Assembly (NCBI GenBank): GCA_018377235.1
Contig: JAGZZT010000016.1
Location: 13,918-77,917, forward strand
DNA from: Clostridium sp.
GTDB taxonomy: Bacteria > Bacillota > Clostridia > Lachnospirales > Lachnospiraceae
Length of the DNA: 64,000 bases
Reading direction: 5' to 3'
Positions 24,365-32,973 of the stretch are shown piece after piece; within the stretch, counting starts at the first letter, position 1, and the number at the start of each line of letters is the position of its first letter. Made by a program: the position numbers and the translations under genes. The notes below the pieces were generated by a model. The model was given only the letters and a program-made list of their open reading frames with translations. It ran no database searches and had not been told where the DNA came from.

Positions 24365-24400
24365 CAGAAGCCCGGAGGCCGGACAGGCTCCGGGCTTCTG
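24365..24400. other. Perfect GC-rich hairpin without a T-run
   Basis: CAGAAGCCCGGAG (24365-24377) and CTCCGGGCTTCTG (24388-24400) pair exactly around a 10-nt loop. No T-run follows; instead the ribosome site of the molybdenum hydroxylase operon begins 15 nt later. It could be a leader stabiliser, a regulator-binding site or the stem of a factor-assisted stop. Confidence 0.6.
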
Positions 24401-24427
24401 TCCGGAACGATAAAAGGAGGATACCCT

Positions 24428-25222
24428 GTGATTCATTACAACCATTTTGTTATGGCAGAGAGTCTGGATGAGGCCTATGAACTGAATCGGAAAAAGTCAG
24501 CTGTGATCTGCGGCGGATTCTGCTGGCTGAGACTTCAGAACCGAATGGTTCAGACTCTGATCGATTTAAGCAGCCTGGGTCTTGATCAGATTGGAGAGAC
24601 GGAGGAGGAATTTGAGATAGGCTCTATGGTCTCACTGAGACAGCTGGAAACTCACAGAGGATTTCAGACATGGACAAGGGGAGCGGGTGCAGACAGCCTG
24701 TGTCATATTGTGGGAACGCAGTTCAGAAACTGCGCTACTGTAGGAGGCAGTATCTATGGCCGTTTTGGTTTTTCAGACGTTCTGACGCTGTTTCTGGCTC
24801 TGGATGCCCAGGTGAAGCTTTTTAAAGGCGGTGTTCTTCCTCTTCGGGATTTTCTAGAACAGAAGGAGGATGGAGACATTCTGCTTTCTATTCTGGTAAA
24901 AAAGGGACAAGCCTTTGCCGCTTATGAGAGCATGCGGAATGAGGCAGTAGATTTTCCGGTTCTGACAGCGGCAGTCTGTCTCAGAGACGGCCGGTTTACG
25001 GTTTCTGTGGGCGCCAGACCGGGAAAGGCAAGAGTATTTTCAGTGCCAGAGACAGAACTTTCGGGAAAGGATGTTCAGAGAAATGAGGCTGTGAAAGCTC
25101 TGGCAGAAAAGTTCACTTATGGAACGAATATGAGAGCTTCTGCCGAATATAGAAAATACCTGGCAAATGTTCTCATTTCCAGATGTCTCAACCGAATCGA
25201 AACAGAAAGGAAGGAGGCTTAA
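24428..25222 (+). CDS. Molybdenum hydroxylase FAD-binding subunit (XdhB/CoxM type)
   Basis: A 264-residue flavoprotein subunit that carries electrons from the FeS subunit to the acceptor. The start is GTG 24428 after AAAGGAGG. The FAD contact motif of the family reads GTQFRNCATVGGSIYGRFGFSD, and the CO-dehydrogenase flavoprotein C-terminal domain follows from about 160. It is first in an operon of FAD, 2Fe-2S and molybdopterin subunits plus a MocA-like enzyme. The length is slightly shorter than usual (about 290). Confidence 0.88.
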   Translation: MIHYNHFVMAESLDEAYELNRKKSAVICGGFCWLRLQNRMVQTLIDLSSLGLDQIGETEEEFEIGSMVSLRQLETHRGFQTWTRGAGADSLCHIVGTQFRNCATVGGSIYGRFGFSDVLTLFLALDAQVKLFKGGVLPLRDFLEQKEDGDILLSILVKKGQAFAAYESMRNEAVDFPVLTAAVCLRDGRFTVSVGARPGKARVFSVPETELSGKDVQRNEAVKALAEKFTYGTNMRASAEYRKYLANVLISRCLNRIETERKEA

Positions 25223-25227
25223 AGGTT

Positions 25228-25710
25228 ATGGAATTAAAGTGTATCATTAACGGACGCCCGGTGGCAGCCGAGGCAGCGGCCGATCTGTCCCTCCTCCAGT
25301 TTCTCAGAAAACAGGGATATAAAAGCGTAAAATGCGGCTGTGAGACTACAAACTGCGGTCTCTGTACGGTCTGGCTGGATGGAACGCCAGTGCTTTCCTG
25401 CGCTGTTCCTGCCATGCGGGTTCAGGGGCGTCATGTGACAACGCTGGAGGGACTTAGAGAAGAAGCGGAGGAATTCGGCCGATTCCTGGGGGAGCAGGGA
25501 GCGGAACAGTGTGGTTTCTGCTCACCAGGATTTATTATGAATGTCCTGGCCATGGAAAGAGAGTTTGAAGAAATTCCTTCCTCTGATGAGATTCGCAGAT
25601 ATCTGTCTGGAAATCTCTGCCGCTGCACCGGCTATGCTGGTCAGATGCGGGCGATCAGGAACTGGCTGGAATACAGAAAAAAGGAGAAGGGAGGGAAGTC
25701 CTCATGTTAA
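25228..25710 (+). CDS. Molybdenum hydroxylase 2Fe-2S subunit (XdhC/CoxS type)
   Basis: A 160-residue iron-sulfur subunit, started at ATG 25228 after AAGGAGG rather than at the upstream in-frame ATG 25183, which lies inside the FAD gene. The plant-type cluster reads C-ETTN-C-GL-C with the fourth Cys in PVLSCAVPA. The second cluster has CGFCSPGF and CRCTGY. The C-terminus overlaps the molybdopterin subunit gene by 7 bp, showing translational coupling. Confidence 0.93.
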   Translation: MELKCIINGRPVAAEAAADLSLLQFLRKQGYKSVKCGCETTNCGLCTVWLDGTPVLSCAVPAMRVQGRHVTTLEGLREEAEEFGRFLGEQGAEQCGFCSPGFIMNVLAMEREFEEIPSSDEIRRYLSGNLCRCTGYAGQMRAIRNWLEYRKKEKGGKSSC

Positions 25711-28073
25711 AATCAGTAAACCCAGAGCAGGAAACCAGACTGCCTGATTTCGGAAAGACAGTTTGCGGAGACAGGGAGGAAAGTTTAAGAAAGCAGGGCT
25801 TTGTTACCCGCCCGACCATGAAAAAAGATGCCATGGCTCTTGTGACGGGACGGCCGGTTTACACAGACGATCTGGCTCCTTCTGACTGCCTGATTGTGAA
25901 GGCACTCAGAAGTCCTCACGCTCACGCACTGGTAAAGGAAATCCATACAGAGCAGGCTGAAAAGTTGCCCGGCGTGGTGTGCGTGCTGACCTGGAAGGAT
26001 TCTCCTCAGCTTCGTTTTACCCAGGCGGGGCAGACCTATCCGGAACCAAGCCCTTATGACAGATATATTATTGACAGAAGAGTCCGGTTTGCAGGAGACG
26101 TGTCTGCCATTGTAGCGGCCGAGACGGAAGAGGCGGCAGATAAGGCGTTGAAACTGATCCGGGTGGAGTACGAGGTTCTGACGCCTGTGTTGGATTTTCG
26201 GACGGCTAAGGACAATCCTGTGCTGGTTCACCCGGAGGAGGACTGGAAGGCTCTCTGTCCGGTGGGAGCGGACAATAAGAGAAATCTCTGCGCCAGCGGC
26301 GGCGAAGAGGAAGGCGATGTGGAGGGAACCTTTGAGCGCTGTGATCTGGTGATAGAACGGGCCTACCACACAAAGGCCAATAATCAGACGATGATGGAGA
26401 CCTTCCGAAGCTATACCTTCCTGGATGCTTTCGGACGCCTGAACGTGGTTTCCTCCACTCAGATCCCTTTCCATATCAGAAGAATTTTAGCGAACGCCCT
26501 GGGAATCGAGAAATCCAGGGTACGGGTGGTGAAGCCTCGAATCGGAGGCGGTTTCGGCGCTAAGCAGACAGGCGTTTCCGAGATTTATCCGGCTCTTGTT
26601 ACTATGAAGACAGGACGTCCGGCTAAAATGATATACTCCCGGCATGAATCTATGATAGCCGCATCTCCCCGTCATGAAATGGAAATCCGGGTGAAGATGG
26701 GCCTGTCTAAAGACGGAATTGTCAGGGCGGTGGATGTTTACACTCTTTCCAATACGGGAGCTTACGGAGAACACGGCCCCACAACGGTGGGACTGTCAGG
26801 CCATAAGTCTATTCCTATCTATACGCCGGAAGCGTTCCGCTTTACTTATGATGTGGTTTATACCAACCATCAGTCTTCTGGAGCCTACCGGGGATATGGA
26901 GCGACACAGGGACTTTTTGCCGTGGAGTCTGCCTTAAATGAAGCGGCTGATCTGCTGGGGATAGATCCTCTCGCCATCCGCAGGATGAATTTCCTGAAGG
27001 AGGGTCAGATGATGCCGGCCTACTATCATGAGCTGCTGGAGAGCTGTCATGTGGAGGAATGTATGAATCGGGCTGCCGAGATGATGAACTGGGATGAAAA
27101 GTTCCCCAGACGGGATATGGGAAATGGAAAAGTCCGCGGAGTGGGAGTCGGCATTTCCATGCAGGGATCCGGTATTTCCGGCGTGGATGTGGGAACTGTG
27201 TCCATCCGTCTGGCAGACAGCGGCCATTACAATATGATGCTCGGCGCGACAGATATGGGAACAGGCTGCGATACGATTTTAGCCCAGATTGCGGCGGATT
27301 GCCTGGAATGCGATGTGGATCAGATTGTGGTTTCCGGCGTGGACACAGATAATTCTCCTTACGATTCAGGTTCCTACGCTTCCAGTACCACATACATAAC
27401 CGGTATGGCGGCTGTGCAGGCCTGCGGGCAGCTGAGGGAAAAGATTGTGAAAACAGGAGCGGATATGCTTGGAGCAGACCCGGAGCAGGCGGATTTTGAC
27501 GGTGCGTTTGTCTATATACTGGGCGATGAGGAGAGGAAGGTTTCGCTGTCAGATATTTCCACCAGAAGTATGTGTGGAAACAATATGGCTCTGGAAGCCT
27601 CGGCGGCCCATTCTTCTCCTAAGTCTCCGCCTCCATTTATGTGCGGAATGGCTGAAGTGGAGGTCGATTTGGCCACGGGACAGATTGAGGTAGTGAATTA
27701 CAAGGCAGTTGTGGACTGTGGAACAGTAGTGAATCCTCCTCTTGCCAGAGTCCAGGCGGAGGGCGGCATTGTCCAGGGTATTGGAATGGCGCTCTATGAG
27801 GATATCAATTATACAGAAAAAGGGCGGCTGAAGGAGAACTCCTTTATGCAGTATAAGATTCCGTCCAGACTGGAAATCCCGGATCTGGAGGTGGAATTTG
27901 AATCCAGCTATGAGCCGACAGGCCCATTTGGAGCTAAATCCATCGGAGAAGTGGTAATCAACACACCTGCGCCTGCCATTGCTCAGGCAGTTTACAATGC
28001 TACAGGCCTTCGATTCAGGGAACTTCCGATTACTCCTGAAAAGATTGTCAGGGGACTTGGAAAACTGGGATGA
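25704..28073 (+). CDS. Molybdenum hydroxylase large subunit (xanthine dehydrogenase family)
   Basis: A 789-residue catalytic subunit that binds the molybdopterin cytosine dinucleotide. Recognisable segments are VTGRPVYTDDL, RSPHAHALV, FAGDVSAIVA, PRIGGGFGAKQ, SGAYRGYGATQG, DMGTGCDTILAQIAAD, and near the end GPFGAKSIGE, whose Glu is the catalytic base. The stretch at about 225-235 reads NNQTMMETFRS, a small departure from the Q-x-x-x-E-P pattern usual in the family. The substrate is unknown; purines, nicotinate derivatives or aldehydes are all possible. It overlaps its neighbours on both sides (7 and 4 bp). Confidence 0.92.
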   Translation: MLKSVNPEQETRLPDFGKTVCGDREESLRKQGFVTRPTMKKDAMALVTGRPVYTDDLAPSDCLIVKALRSPHAHALVKEIHTEQAEKLPGVVCVLTWKDSPQLRFTQAGQTYPEPSPYDRYIIDRRVRFAGDVSAIVAAETEEAADKALKLIRVEYEVLTPVLDFRTAKDNPVLVHPEEDWKALCPVGADNKRNLCASGGEEEGDVEGTFERCDLVIERAYHTKANNQTMMETFRSYTFLDAFGRLNVVSSTQIPFHIRRILANALGIEKSRVRVVKPRIGGGFGAKQTGVSEIYPALVTMKTGRPAKMIYSRHESMIAASPRHEMEIRVKMGLSKDGIVRAVDVYTLSNTGAYGEHGPTTVGLSGHKSIPIYTPEAFRFTYDVVYTNHQSSGAYRGYGATQGLFAVESALNEAADLLGIDPLAIRRMNFLKEGQMMPAYYHELLESCHVEECMNRAAEMMNWDEKFPRRDMGNGKVRGVGVGISMQGSGISGVDVGTVSIRLADSGHYNMMLGATDMGTGCDTILAQIAADCLECDVDQIVVSGVDTDNSPYDSGSYASSTTYITGMAAVQACGQLREKIVKTGADMLGADPEQADFDGAFVYILGDEERKVSLSDISTRSMCGNNMALEASAAHSSPKSPPPFMCGMAEVEVDLATGQIEVVNYKAVVDCGTVVNPPLARVQAEGGIVQGIGMALYEDINYTEKGRLKENSFMQYKIPSRLEIPDLEVEFESSYEPTGPFGAKSIGEVVINTPAPAIAQAVYNATGLRFRELPITPEKIVRGLGKLG

Positions 28074-28669
28074 TTTACTATATTCTTTTGGCTTCCGGAC
28101 TGTCCAGACGGTTTCAGGGAGAGAATAAGCTGTTCTATCAGGTGGAGGGCCTGCCTATGTACCAGCGGGCCCTGTCCTGTGCCTGCCGCGTGAGAGAAGA
28201 ATTGAAGGCAGAGCTGGGATGGGATGTGCAGATTCTGGTGGTGACTGCCTATGAGAAGATTGCTGTGGAAGCAGAAAGGGCATCAGCTCTTGCCGTCATA
28301 AACAGAGAGCCGGAGGCGGGGATTTCCTGCTCTGTCCGCCTGGGAATTCAGGCGGCGGATCCGGAGGAGGAAGACTGGCTTTTGTTTTCTGTCTGCGATC
28401 AGCCGTGGATGAAGGCAGCGGAAATAAAAGCCCTGATTATCCGGACTGCCTCCTCAGGCAAGGGAATAGGCGTCCTGTCTTACCAGAGGGAACCGGGCAA
28501 TCCAGTTATGTTTCTGGGAAGCTATCGGAAAGAACTGGAAGTGCTTCAAGGAGACCGAGGGGGCAAGGCAGTGCTTAAAAAATATTTAGAAGACGTGTTT
28601 CTGACAGAGGTTTCAAGTCCCCAGAATCTTCTGGATGTGGATGTGAGACCTGCAGAGGGCAGTCTGTAA
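28070..28669 (+). CDS. mocA: MocA-like molybdenum cofactor cytidylyltransferase
   Basis: A 199-residue nucleotidyltransferase of the MobA/MocA fold, starting LLASGLSRRFQGENKL, which matches the LAAGxSxRxG...K loop. VCDQPWM is the metal-binding segment and GNPVMF the conserved turn. It would convert molybdopterin to the cytosine dinucleotide used by the hydroxylase encoded just upstream (ATGA overlap). That pairing makes the operon a self-contained enzyme-plus-cofactor unit. Confidence 0.85.
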   Translation: MIYYILLASGLSRRFQGENKLFYQVEGLPMYQRALSCACRVREELKAELGWDVQILVVTAYEKIAVEAERASALAVINREPEAGISCSVRLGIQAADPEEEDWLLFSVCDQPWMKAAEIKALIIRTASSGKGIGVLSYQREPGNPVMFLGSYRKELEVLQGDRGGKAVLKKYLEDVFLTEVSSPQNLLDVDVRPAEGSL

Positions 28670-28708
28670 TCTGCCCTGCCTGTCTGTTTTGTCTTTTGCA
28701 CACTGACG

Positions 28709-29182
28709 CTACAGTTTCTTCATGGCCAGAACACTGTTCTGGTATTCTCCGGTGAATGTGACTTCGCGGCCGAACCAGGCTGGAGGAACAAACTGATTTG
28801 CTTCATCCTCAGAGGAGAATTCGACCTCTGCCAGAATCAGTCCCTGATAGGCGCCTTCGAATACATCCAGCTCAATCGTTAAATGAGAACCTGGCTCGCC
28901 TGCGTCCTTTGCAGGAATGAGATATCTCTTTTTTGTCAGTATAAGGCCGTCCGCTTTTTCCAGAAGGTGTGCGTAGGATTGAGCGTTTAAAGGCAGGTTG
29001 TACTCCTCTCTGGCCATTTTTCCCCGTGATTTATAGGTGAGATAGAAGGAATCCTCCTGTCTGCGGATTCGTACTACCGGATCTGTGGAGAGATAGGCCT
29101 GCTCAATCTGTAAAAACGGATAAGAGAGGCAGTCTTTTGGCATTTCATTTGCTTCAATCAGATATTTTCGTTCGATTTCCAT
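28709..29182 (-). CDS. CYTH-domain protein, probable inorganic triphosphatase
   Basis: A 157-residue single CYTH domain. The N-terminal ExExK motif is EIERKYLI, followed by VRIRR, YLTYKSRG, KKRYLIP, TIELDVF and ILAEVEF, the acidic/basic residues lining the tunnel that binds triphosphate and divalent metal. Family members hydrolyse inorganic triphosphate; some act on thiamin triphosphate or cAMP-related substrates. Single gene, convergent with the molybdenum operon and divergent from the DUF975 gene. Confidence 0.9.
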   Translation of the reverse strand: MEIERKYLIEANEMPKDCLSYPFLQIEQAYLSTDPVVRIRRQEDSFYLTYKSRGKMAREEYNLPLNAQSYAHLLEKADGLILTKKRYLIPAKDAGEPGSHLTIELDVFEGAYQGLILAEVEFSSEDEANQFVPPAWFGREVTFTGEYQNSVLAMKKL

Positions 29183-29273
29183 GTGTTGATTCTCCTTTCA
29201 GCTGTTTTCTGACGATATTATACCATATCCGCAGGAAAATTTTCATTATCCTCTGCACCCGGCATGATGTCAG

Positions 29274-29302
29274 TAGATATTATGGAAAAAGAATGCTATA
29301 AT
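29274..29302 (+). promoter_or_regulatory. Promoter of the DUF975 gene
   Basis: TAGATA (29274-29279), 17-bp spacer, TATAAT (29297-29302), 47 bp before the start. A minus-strand TATAAT with a TG extension (29217-29222) probably serves the CYTH gene. Confidence 0.5.
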
Positions 29303-29348
29303 ATCGCCATATCGCCGGATATTTGATACAGACAGAGGAGGAAATGAT

Positions 29349-30137
29349 ATGTGGTCAATCAGCGAGGTGAAGCAGAGAGGCTGGAGGCAGATTGGGATGT
29401 ATTACTGGCCGGCTTTTCTTCTGCTCATTTTATTTGGGATAGCTGCCCATTTTGAAAATTCCATGGATATCCATATGGAGCGGGTGATTCAGTGGATCGT
29501 TCAGGATGGCCTGATTCACGGCCTGCTCCACGGAGGTTTTTTACATGGCTTTGAACTGCCTGACTTTAGTCATGTGGCAGAGAGCTTTTTTTATGGGATT
29601 CTGGCATTGTCAGGGCTTGTGGGAATTGGTATCAGGATTTTTGTTGTCAATCCCATGGAAGTAGGCTGCAGGCGATTTTTTATGGAGAGCCGGGAACTTA
29701 ACCGTTCAGCCGGAATGGACAGGCTCCTTTTTGCATTTGTGTCTGGAAGCTATCTGAATGTGGTGAAAATCATGTTTTTGAGGGATTTATTTATTTTCCT
29801 GTGGACGCTTGCGCTGATCGTGCCAGGATTTGTTAAAAGCTACGAGTACGCCATGATTCCATATATTTTGTCGGAAAATCCAGAGGCAGATCAGAGAGAA
29901 GTTTTTGCTGCTTCCAGGGAAATGATGGATGGCGAGAAGCTTCATCTTTTTATTTTCGGCCTGAGCTTTATCGGCTGGTATTTCCTGGGAAGCGTGACAT
30001 TGGGACTGGGTCTTTTGTTTGCCGATCCCTATATCTGTGCGGCCGAGGCTGAAGTTTACAGCGAAGTCAGGAGAAGGACATCCCTGCCTCTGAACGGTTT
30101 CGGCAGTTCTGATTCCATGGACACGGGAGCCTGGTAG
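29349..30137 (+). CDS. DUF975 family membrane protein
   Basis: A 262-residue integral membrane protein with about four to five hydrophobic segments. The family's fingerprints are NPMEVGCRRFF and WTLALIVPGFVKSYEYAMIPYIL, followed by SREMMDGEKLHLF. DUF975 proteins are common in Clostridia and of unknown function. The first loop is unusually His-rich (GLIHGLLHGGFLHGFELPDFSH, about 55-75). ATG 29349 follows GAGGAGG. It stands alone or is read with the DJ-1 gene 71 bp downstream. Confidence 0.87.
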   Translation: MWSISEVKQRGWRQIGMYYWPAFLLLILFGIAAHFENSMDIHMERVIQWIVQDGLIHGLLHGGFLHGFELPDFSHVAESFFYGILALSGLVGIGIRIFVVNPMEVGCRRFFMESRELNRSAGMDRLLFAFVSGSYLNVVKIMFLRDLFIFLWTLALIVPGFVKSYEYAMIPYILSENPEADQREVFAASREMMDGEKLHLFIFGLSFIGWYFLGSVTLGLGLLFADPYICAAEAEVYSEVRRRTSLPLNGFGSSDSMDTGAW

Positions 30138-30208
30138 GAAGACTGAGCCTGACAAAAGATAGCGGTACAAAATTGACGAATAAAAAACAGACAAAAGGAG
30201 GATATGTG

Positions 30209-30763
30209 ATGGCAGAAGTTTATGCATTTTTGGCAGACGGACTTGAAGAGGTAGAATGCCTGGCGGCAGTGGATGTGCTGATCCGCGGCGGAGTTTCAGT
30301 GAAATTGATTTCCATTTCAGATAAGAGAGAAGTGACAGGTTCCCACGGCTTTCGGATTACAGCCGATGCAGTTCTTGACGAGGTGGATTTAGACAGAGCC
30401 GATGTGTATTTTCTCCCGGGCGGCATGCCGGGAACGACACATTTGGGAAATTGTAAGAAGCTGTGTGACGCGCTTGTGAAGGCAGAAAAAGAGGGAAAGC
30501 GCCTGGCAGCTATCTGCGCAGCTCCCAGCGTGTTTGGAGAGCTGGGCCTCTTAAATGGAAAGAAGGCCACCTGCTATCCAGGCTTTGAAAAGAGCTTAAA
30601 GGGCGCGTCACATACGTTTCAGGGCGTTGTGACGGATGGGGCAGTGACTACGGCCAGGGGACTGGGCTACGCGCTGGATCTGGGGATCGAGCTTCTCAGT
30701 CTTCTTACGTCCAGAGAGAACGGCGAAGCAGTGAAAGCTGCCATCCAGTACGATCAGCATTAA
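30209..30763 (+). CDS. DJ-1/PfpI family protein
   Basis: A 184-residue protein of the DJ-1/YajL clade. The start is placed at ATG 30209 after AAAGGAGG; 12 extra upstream codons overlap the ribosome site. The acidic Glu is in ADGLEEVE (about residue 13), PGGMPGTTHL forms the oxyanion region, and the reactive nucleophile elbow is AAICAAPSVFGE with Cys about 100. Members act as stress-responsive chaperones, glyoxalases or deglycases; the specific activity cannot be read here. Confidence 0.92.
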   Translation: MAEVYAFLADGLEEVECLAAVDVLIRGGVSVKLISISDKREVTGSHGFRITADAVLDEVDLDRADVYFLPGGMPGTTHLGNCKKLCDALVKAEKEGKRLAAICAAPSVFGELGLLNGKKATCYPGFEKSLKGASHTFQGVVTDGAVTTARGLGYALDLGIELLSLLTSRENGEAVKAAIQYDQH

Positions 30764-30850
30764 GGCTGGAGAAATTCAGAAAAAACAGGGAAAAATATAA
30801 GAAAAACTCGTGAAAAGCCGTATTTTCTACTGGCGTTTACGTAATACATA

Positions 30851-30859
30851 TGATATAAT
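30851..30859 (+). promoter_or_regulatory. Extended -10 promoter for tig
   Basis: TGATATAAT: TATAAT at 30854-30859 with the TGn extension. No good -35 is visible. It is 67 bp before the start codon. Confidence 0.55.
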
Positions 30860-30925
30860 GCTATCTTGAAGTGTAACGCCCAGATGATACGGCGGTTCAC
30901 ATATATTAAAGGAGGAACCCTTACA

Positions 30926-32212
30926 ATGAGTTTACAGGTAGAAAAATTAGAGAAAAACATGGCAAAACTTACAATCGAGGTGTCCGCTGAAGAGTTCGAG
31001 AAGGCGATGAAGGCAGCTTACAATCACAATAAAGGAAGATTTAACATTCCTGGTTTCAGACGCGGCAAGGCTCCGCAGGCCATGATTGAGAAAATGTACG
31101 GCGCAGGCATCTTCTACGAGGATGCTGCAAACGCAGTGATCGACATGTCCTACCCGAGAGAGCTGGAGGCATGTGAGGAGGAGATCGTTTCTTCTCCTGA
31201 GATCGAGGTTGTGCAGATTGAGAAGGGCAAGCCGTTCATCTATACAGCTACTGTCGCAGTAAAGCCTGAGGTGACATTAGGCGAGTACAAGGGAGTAGAG
31301 GTTGAGAAGACAGACGCTTCCGTAACAGACGAGGATGTAGAGAACGAGTTAAAGAACGTTCAGGACAGAAACTCCAGACTGGTTGCAGTGACAGATAGAG
31401 CAGTTGCTGACGGAGACCAGACAATCATCGATTTCAAGGGCTATGTAGACGGTAAGCCGTTTGCAGGCGGAGAGAGCCAGGATTACCCGCTTACTATTGG
31501 CTCCCACTCTTTCATCGACAACTTTGAGGAGCAGATGATCGGCATGAACATCGGCGAGACAAAGGAGCTTGAGGTTACTTTCCCGGAGGAGTACCATGCA
31601 AAAGAGCTGGCTGGAAAGCCTGCCAAGTTCGAGGTTAAGGTAAAAGAGATCAAGGTGAAAGAGCTTCCTGAGTTAAACGATGAATTCGCAAGCGAGGTTT
31701 CCGATTTCGAGACTCTGGCTGAGTACAAAGAGGACTTAAAGAAGACTCTTACAGAGAGAAAAGAAAAGACAGCAGCAGCTGAGAATGAGAACAAGGTAAT
31801 CGACAAGGTTACAGACAACGCTCAGATGGATATTCCGGAGGCTATGATTAAGACACGCCTGCGCGGTATGTTCGATGACTATGCAAGAAGACTTCAGAGC
31901 CAGGGACTTGACATTAACCAGTATATGCAGTTCACAGGCATGACAAGAGAGAACATCATGGATCAGATGAAGCCGCAGGCAGTAAGACAGATCAAGACAG
32001 GTCTTGTTCTGGAGAAGATTGCAGAGGCTGAAAACATCCAGGTAGAGGAAGCAGCTATCGACGAGGAGATCGCAAAGATGGCAGAGGCTTACAAGATGGA
32101 GGCAGATAAGTTAAAGGGCCTTCTCGGTGAGCGCGAGCTTGAGCAGATGAAGAAGGATTTAGCTGTTAAGAAGGCAGTGGAACTTCTTGTAGCAGAGGCT
32201 AAGTTAGTTTAA
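30926..32212 (+). CDS. tig: Trigger factor chaperone / peptidyl-prolyl isomerase
   Basis: A 428-residue ribosome-associated chaperone, started at ATG 30926 after AAAGGAGG (a longer frame from 30866 lacks a ribosome site). The N-terminal ribosome-docking loop is GFRRGKAPQ (about 43-51), the FKBP-type domain lies at about 160-245 (DGDQTIIDFKGYVDG, GSHSFIDNFEEQMIG), and the helical chaperone arms occupy the rest. It is the first gene of the tig-clpP-clpX-lon quality-control cluster common in Clostridia and Bacilli. Confidence 0.97.
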   Translation: MSLQVEKLEKNMAKLTIEVSAEEFEKAMKAAYNHNKGRFNIPGFRRGKAPQAMIEKMYGAGIFYEDAANAVIDMSYPRELEACEEEIVSSPEIEVVQIEKGKPFIYTATVAVKPEVTLGEYKGVEVEKTDASVTDEDVENELKNVQDRNSRLVAVTDRAVADGDQTIIDFKGYVDGKPFAGGESQDYPLTIGSHSFIDNFEEQMIGMNIGETKELEVTFPEEYHAKELAGKPAKFEVKVKEIKVKELPELNDEFASEVSDFETLAEYKEDLKKTLTERKEKTAAAENENKVIDKVTDNAQMDIPEAMIKTRLRGMFDDYARRLQSQGLDINQYMQFTGMTRENIMDQMKPQAVRQIKTGLVLEKIAEAENIQVEEAAIDEEIAKMAEAYKMEADKLKGLLGERELEQMKKDLAVKKAVELLVAEAKLV

Positions 32213-32255
32213 TCTGCAGAAGCTGAAAAAAGAAATTAAGACAGACGCAGAGCAG

Positions 32256-32293
32256 AGGGAGGCTGAAGATTTTTCGGCATCCCTATGCTTTTT
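32256..32293 (+). terminator. Terminator or attenuator between tig and clpP
   Basis: AGGGAGGCTGAA (32256-32267) pairs with TTCGGCATCCCT (32273-32284) with one mismatch around GATTT; TTTTT at 32289 follows. It could reduce read-through from tig into clpPX. Confidence 0.7.
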
Positions 32294-32359
32294 GTCACAG
32301 CGACGGGGAAGATTTGCACAGCTGATCTTGCTCTGTCAGACAAGAATAGGAGGCATTAT

Positions 32360-32941
32360 ATGAGTTTAGTACCTTATGTCATTGAGTCCACCAGCCGGGG
32401 AGAGCGTTCCTATGACATTTTCTCCAGGCTTTTAAAGGAGCGCATCGTGTTCCTGGGCGAGGAGGTAACGGATGTGTCCGCCAGTCTGATTGTAGCGCAG
32501 CTCCTGTTTTTGGAGTCTGAAGATCCGAATAAGGATATCCATCTCTACATTAACAGCCCAGGCGGTTCCGTAACAGCAGGAATGGCTATTTACGATACGA
32601 TGAACTATATTAAATGTGATGTTTCCACTATCTGTGTCGGAATGGCAGCCAGCATGGGAGCCTTTCTGTTAGCAGGAGGCGCTAAGGGTAAGAGACTGGC
32701 TCTTCCAAATGCGGAGGTTATGATTCATCAGCCTTCCGGCGGCGCCAGAGGCCAGGCGACAGAGATTCAGATCGTTGCTGAGAATATTCTCAGAACGAAG
32801 AAGAAGTTAAACGAGATTCTGGCAGCAAACACAGGCCAGCCTTACGAGGTGATTGAGAGGGATACGGACCGCGATAATTATATGACAGCAGAAGAGGCGC
32901 TGAAATATGGCCTGATCGACCGTGTCATCACAGGCCGCTGA
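32360..32941 (+). CDS. clpP: ATP-dependent Clp protease proteolytic subunit
   Basis: A 193-residue serine protease that forms the ClpXP barrel. The start is ATG 32360 after AGGAGG; the longer frame from 32285 begins inside the preceding terminator and is rejected. The catalytic triad is Ser98 in GMAASMG, His123 in MIHQPSGG and Asp172 in DTDRDNYM. The N-terminal SLVPYVIESTSRGERSYDIFS axial loop is typical. It lies 32 bp before clpX. Confidence 0.98.
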   Translation: MSLVPYVIESTSRGERSYDIFSRLLKERIVFLGEEVTDVSASLIVAQLLFLESEDPNKDIHLYINSPGGSVTAGMAIYDTMNYIKCDVSTICVGMAASMGAFLLAGGAKGKRLALPNAEVMIHQPSGGARGQATEIQIVAENILRTKKKLNEILAANTGQPYEVIERDTDRDNYMTAEEALKYGLIDRVITGR

Positions 32942-32973
32942 TTATGAAGAGAGAGAGTAGAGGTGGGCGAATG

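Noticed and set aside
32944..32973. Upstream ATG start of clpX
   Set aside because: It lacks a ribosome site and adds ten non-conserved residues before the zinc domain; the ATG at 32974 is better placed.
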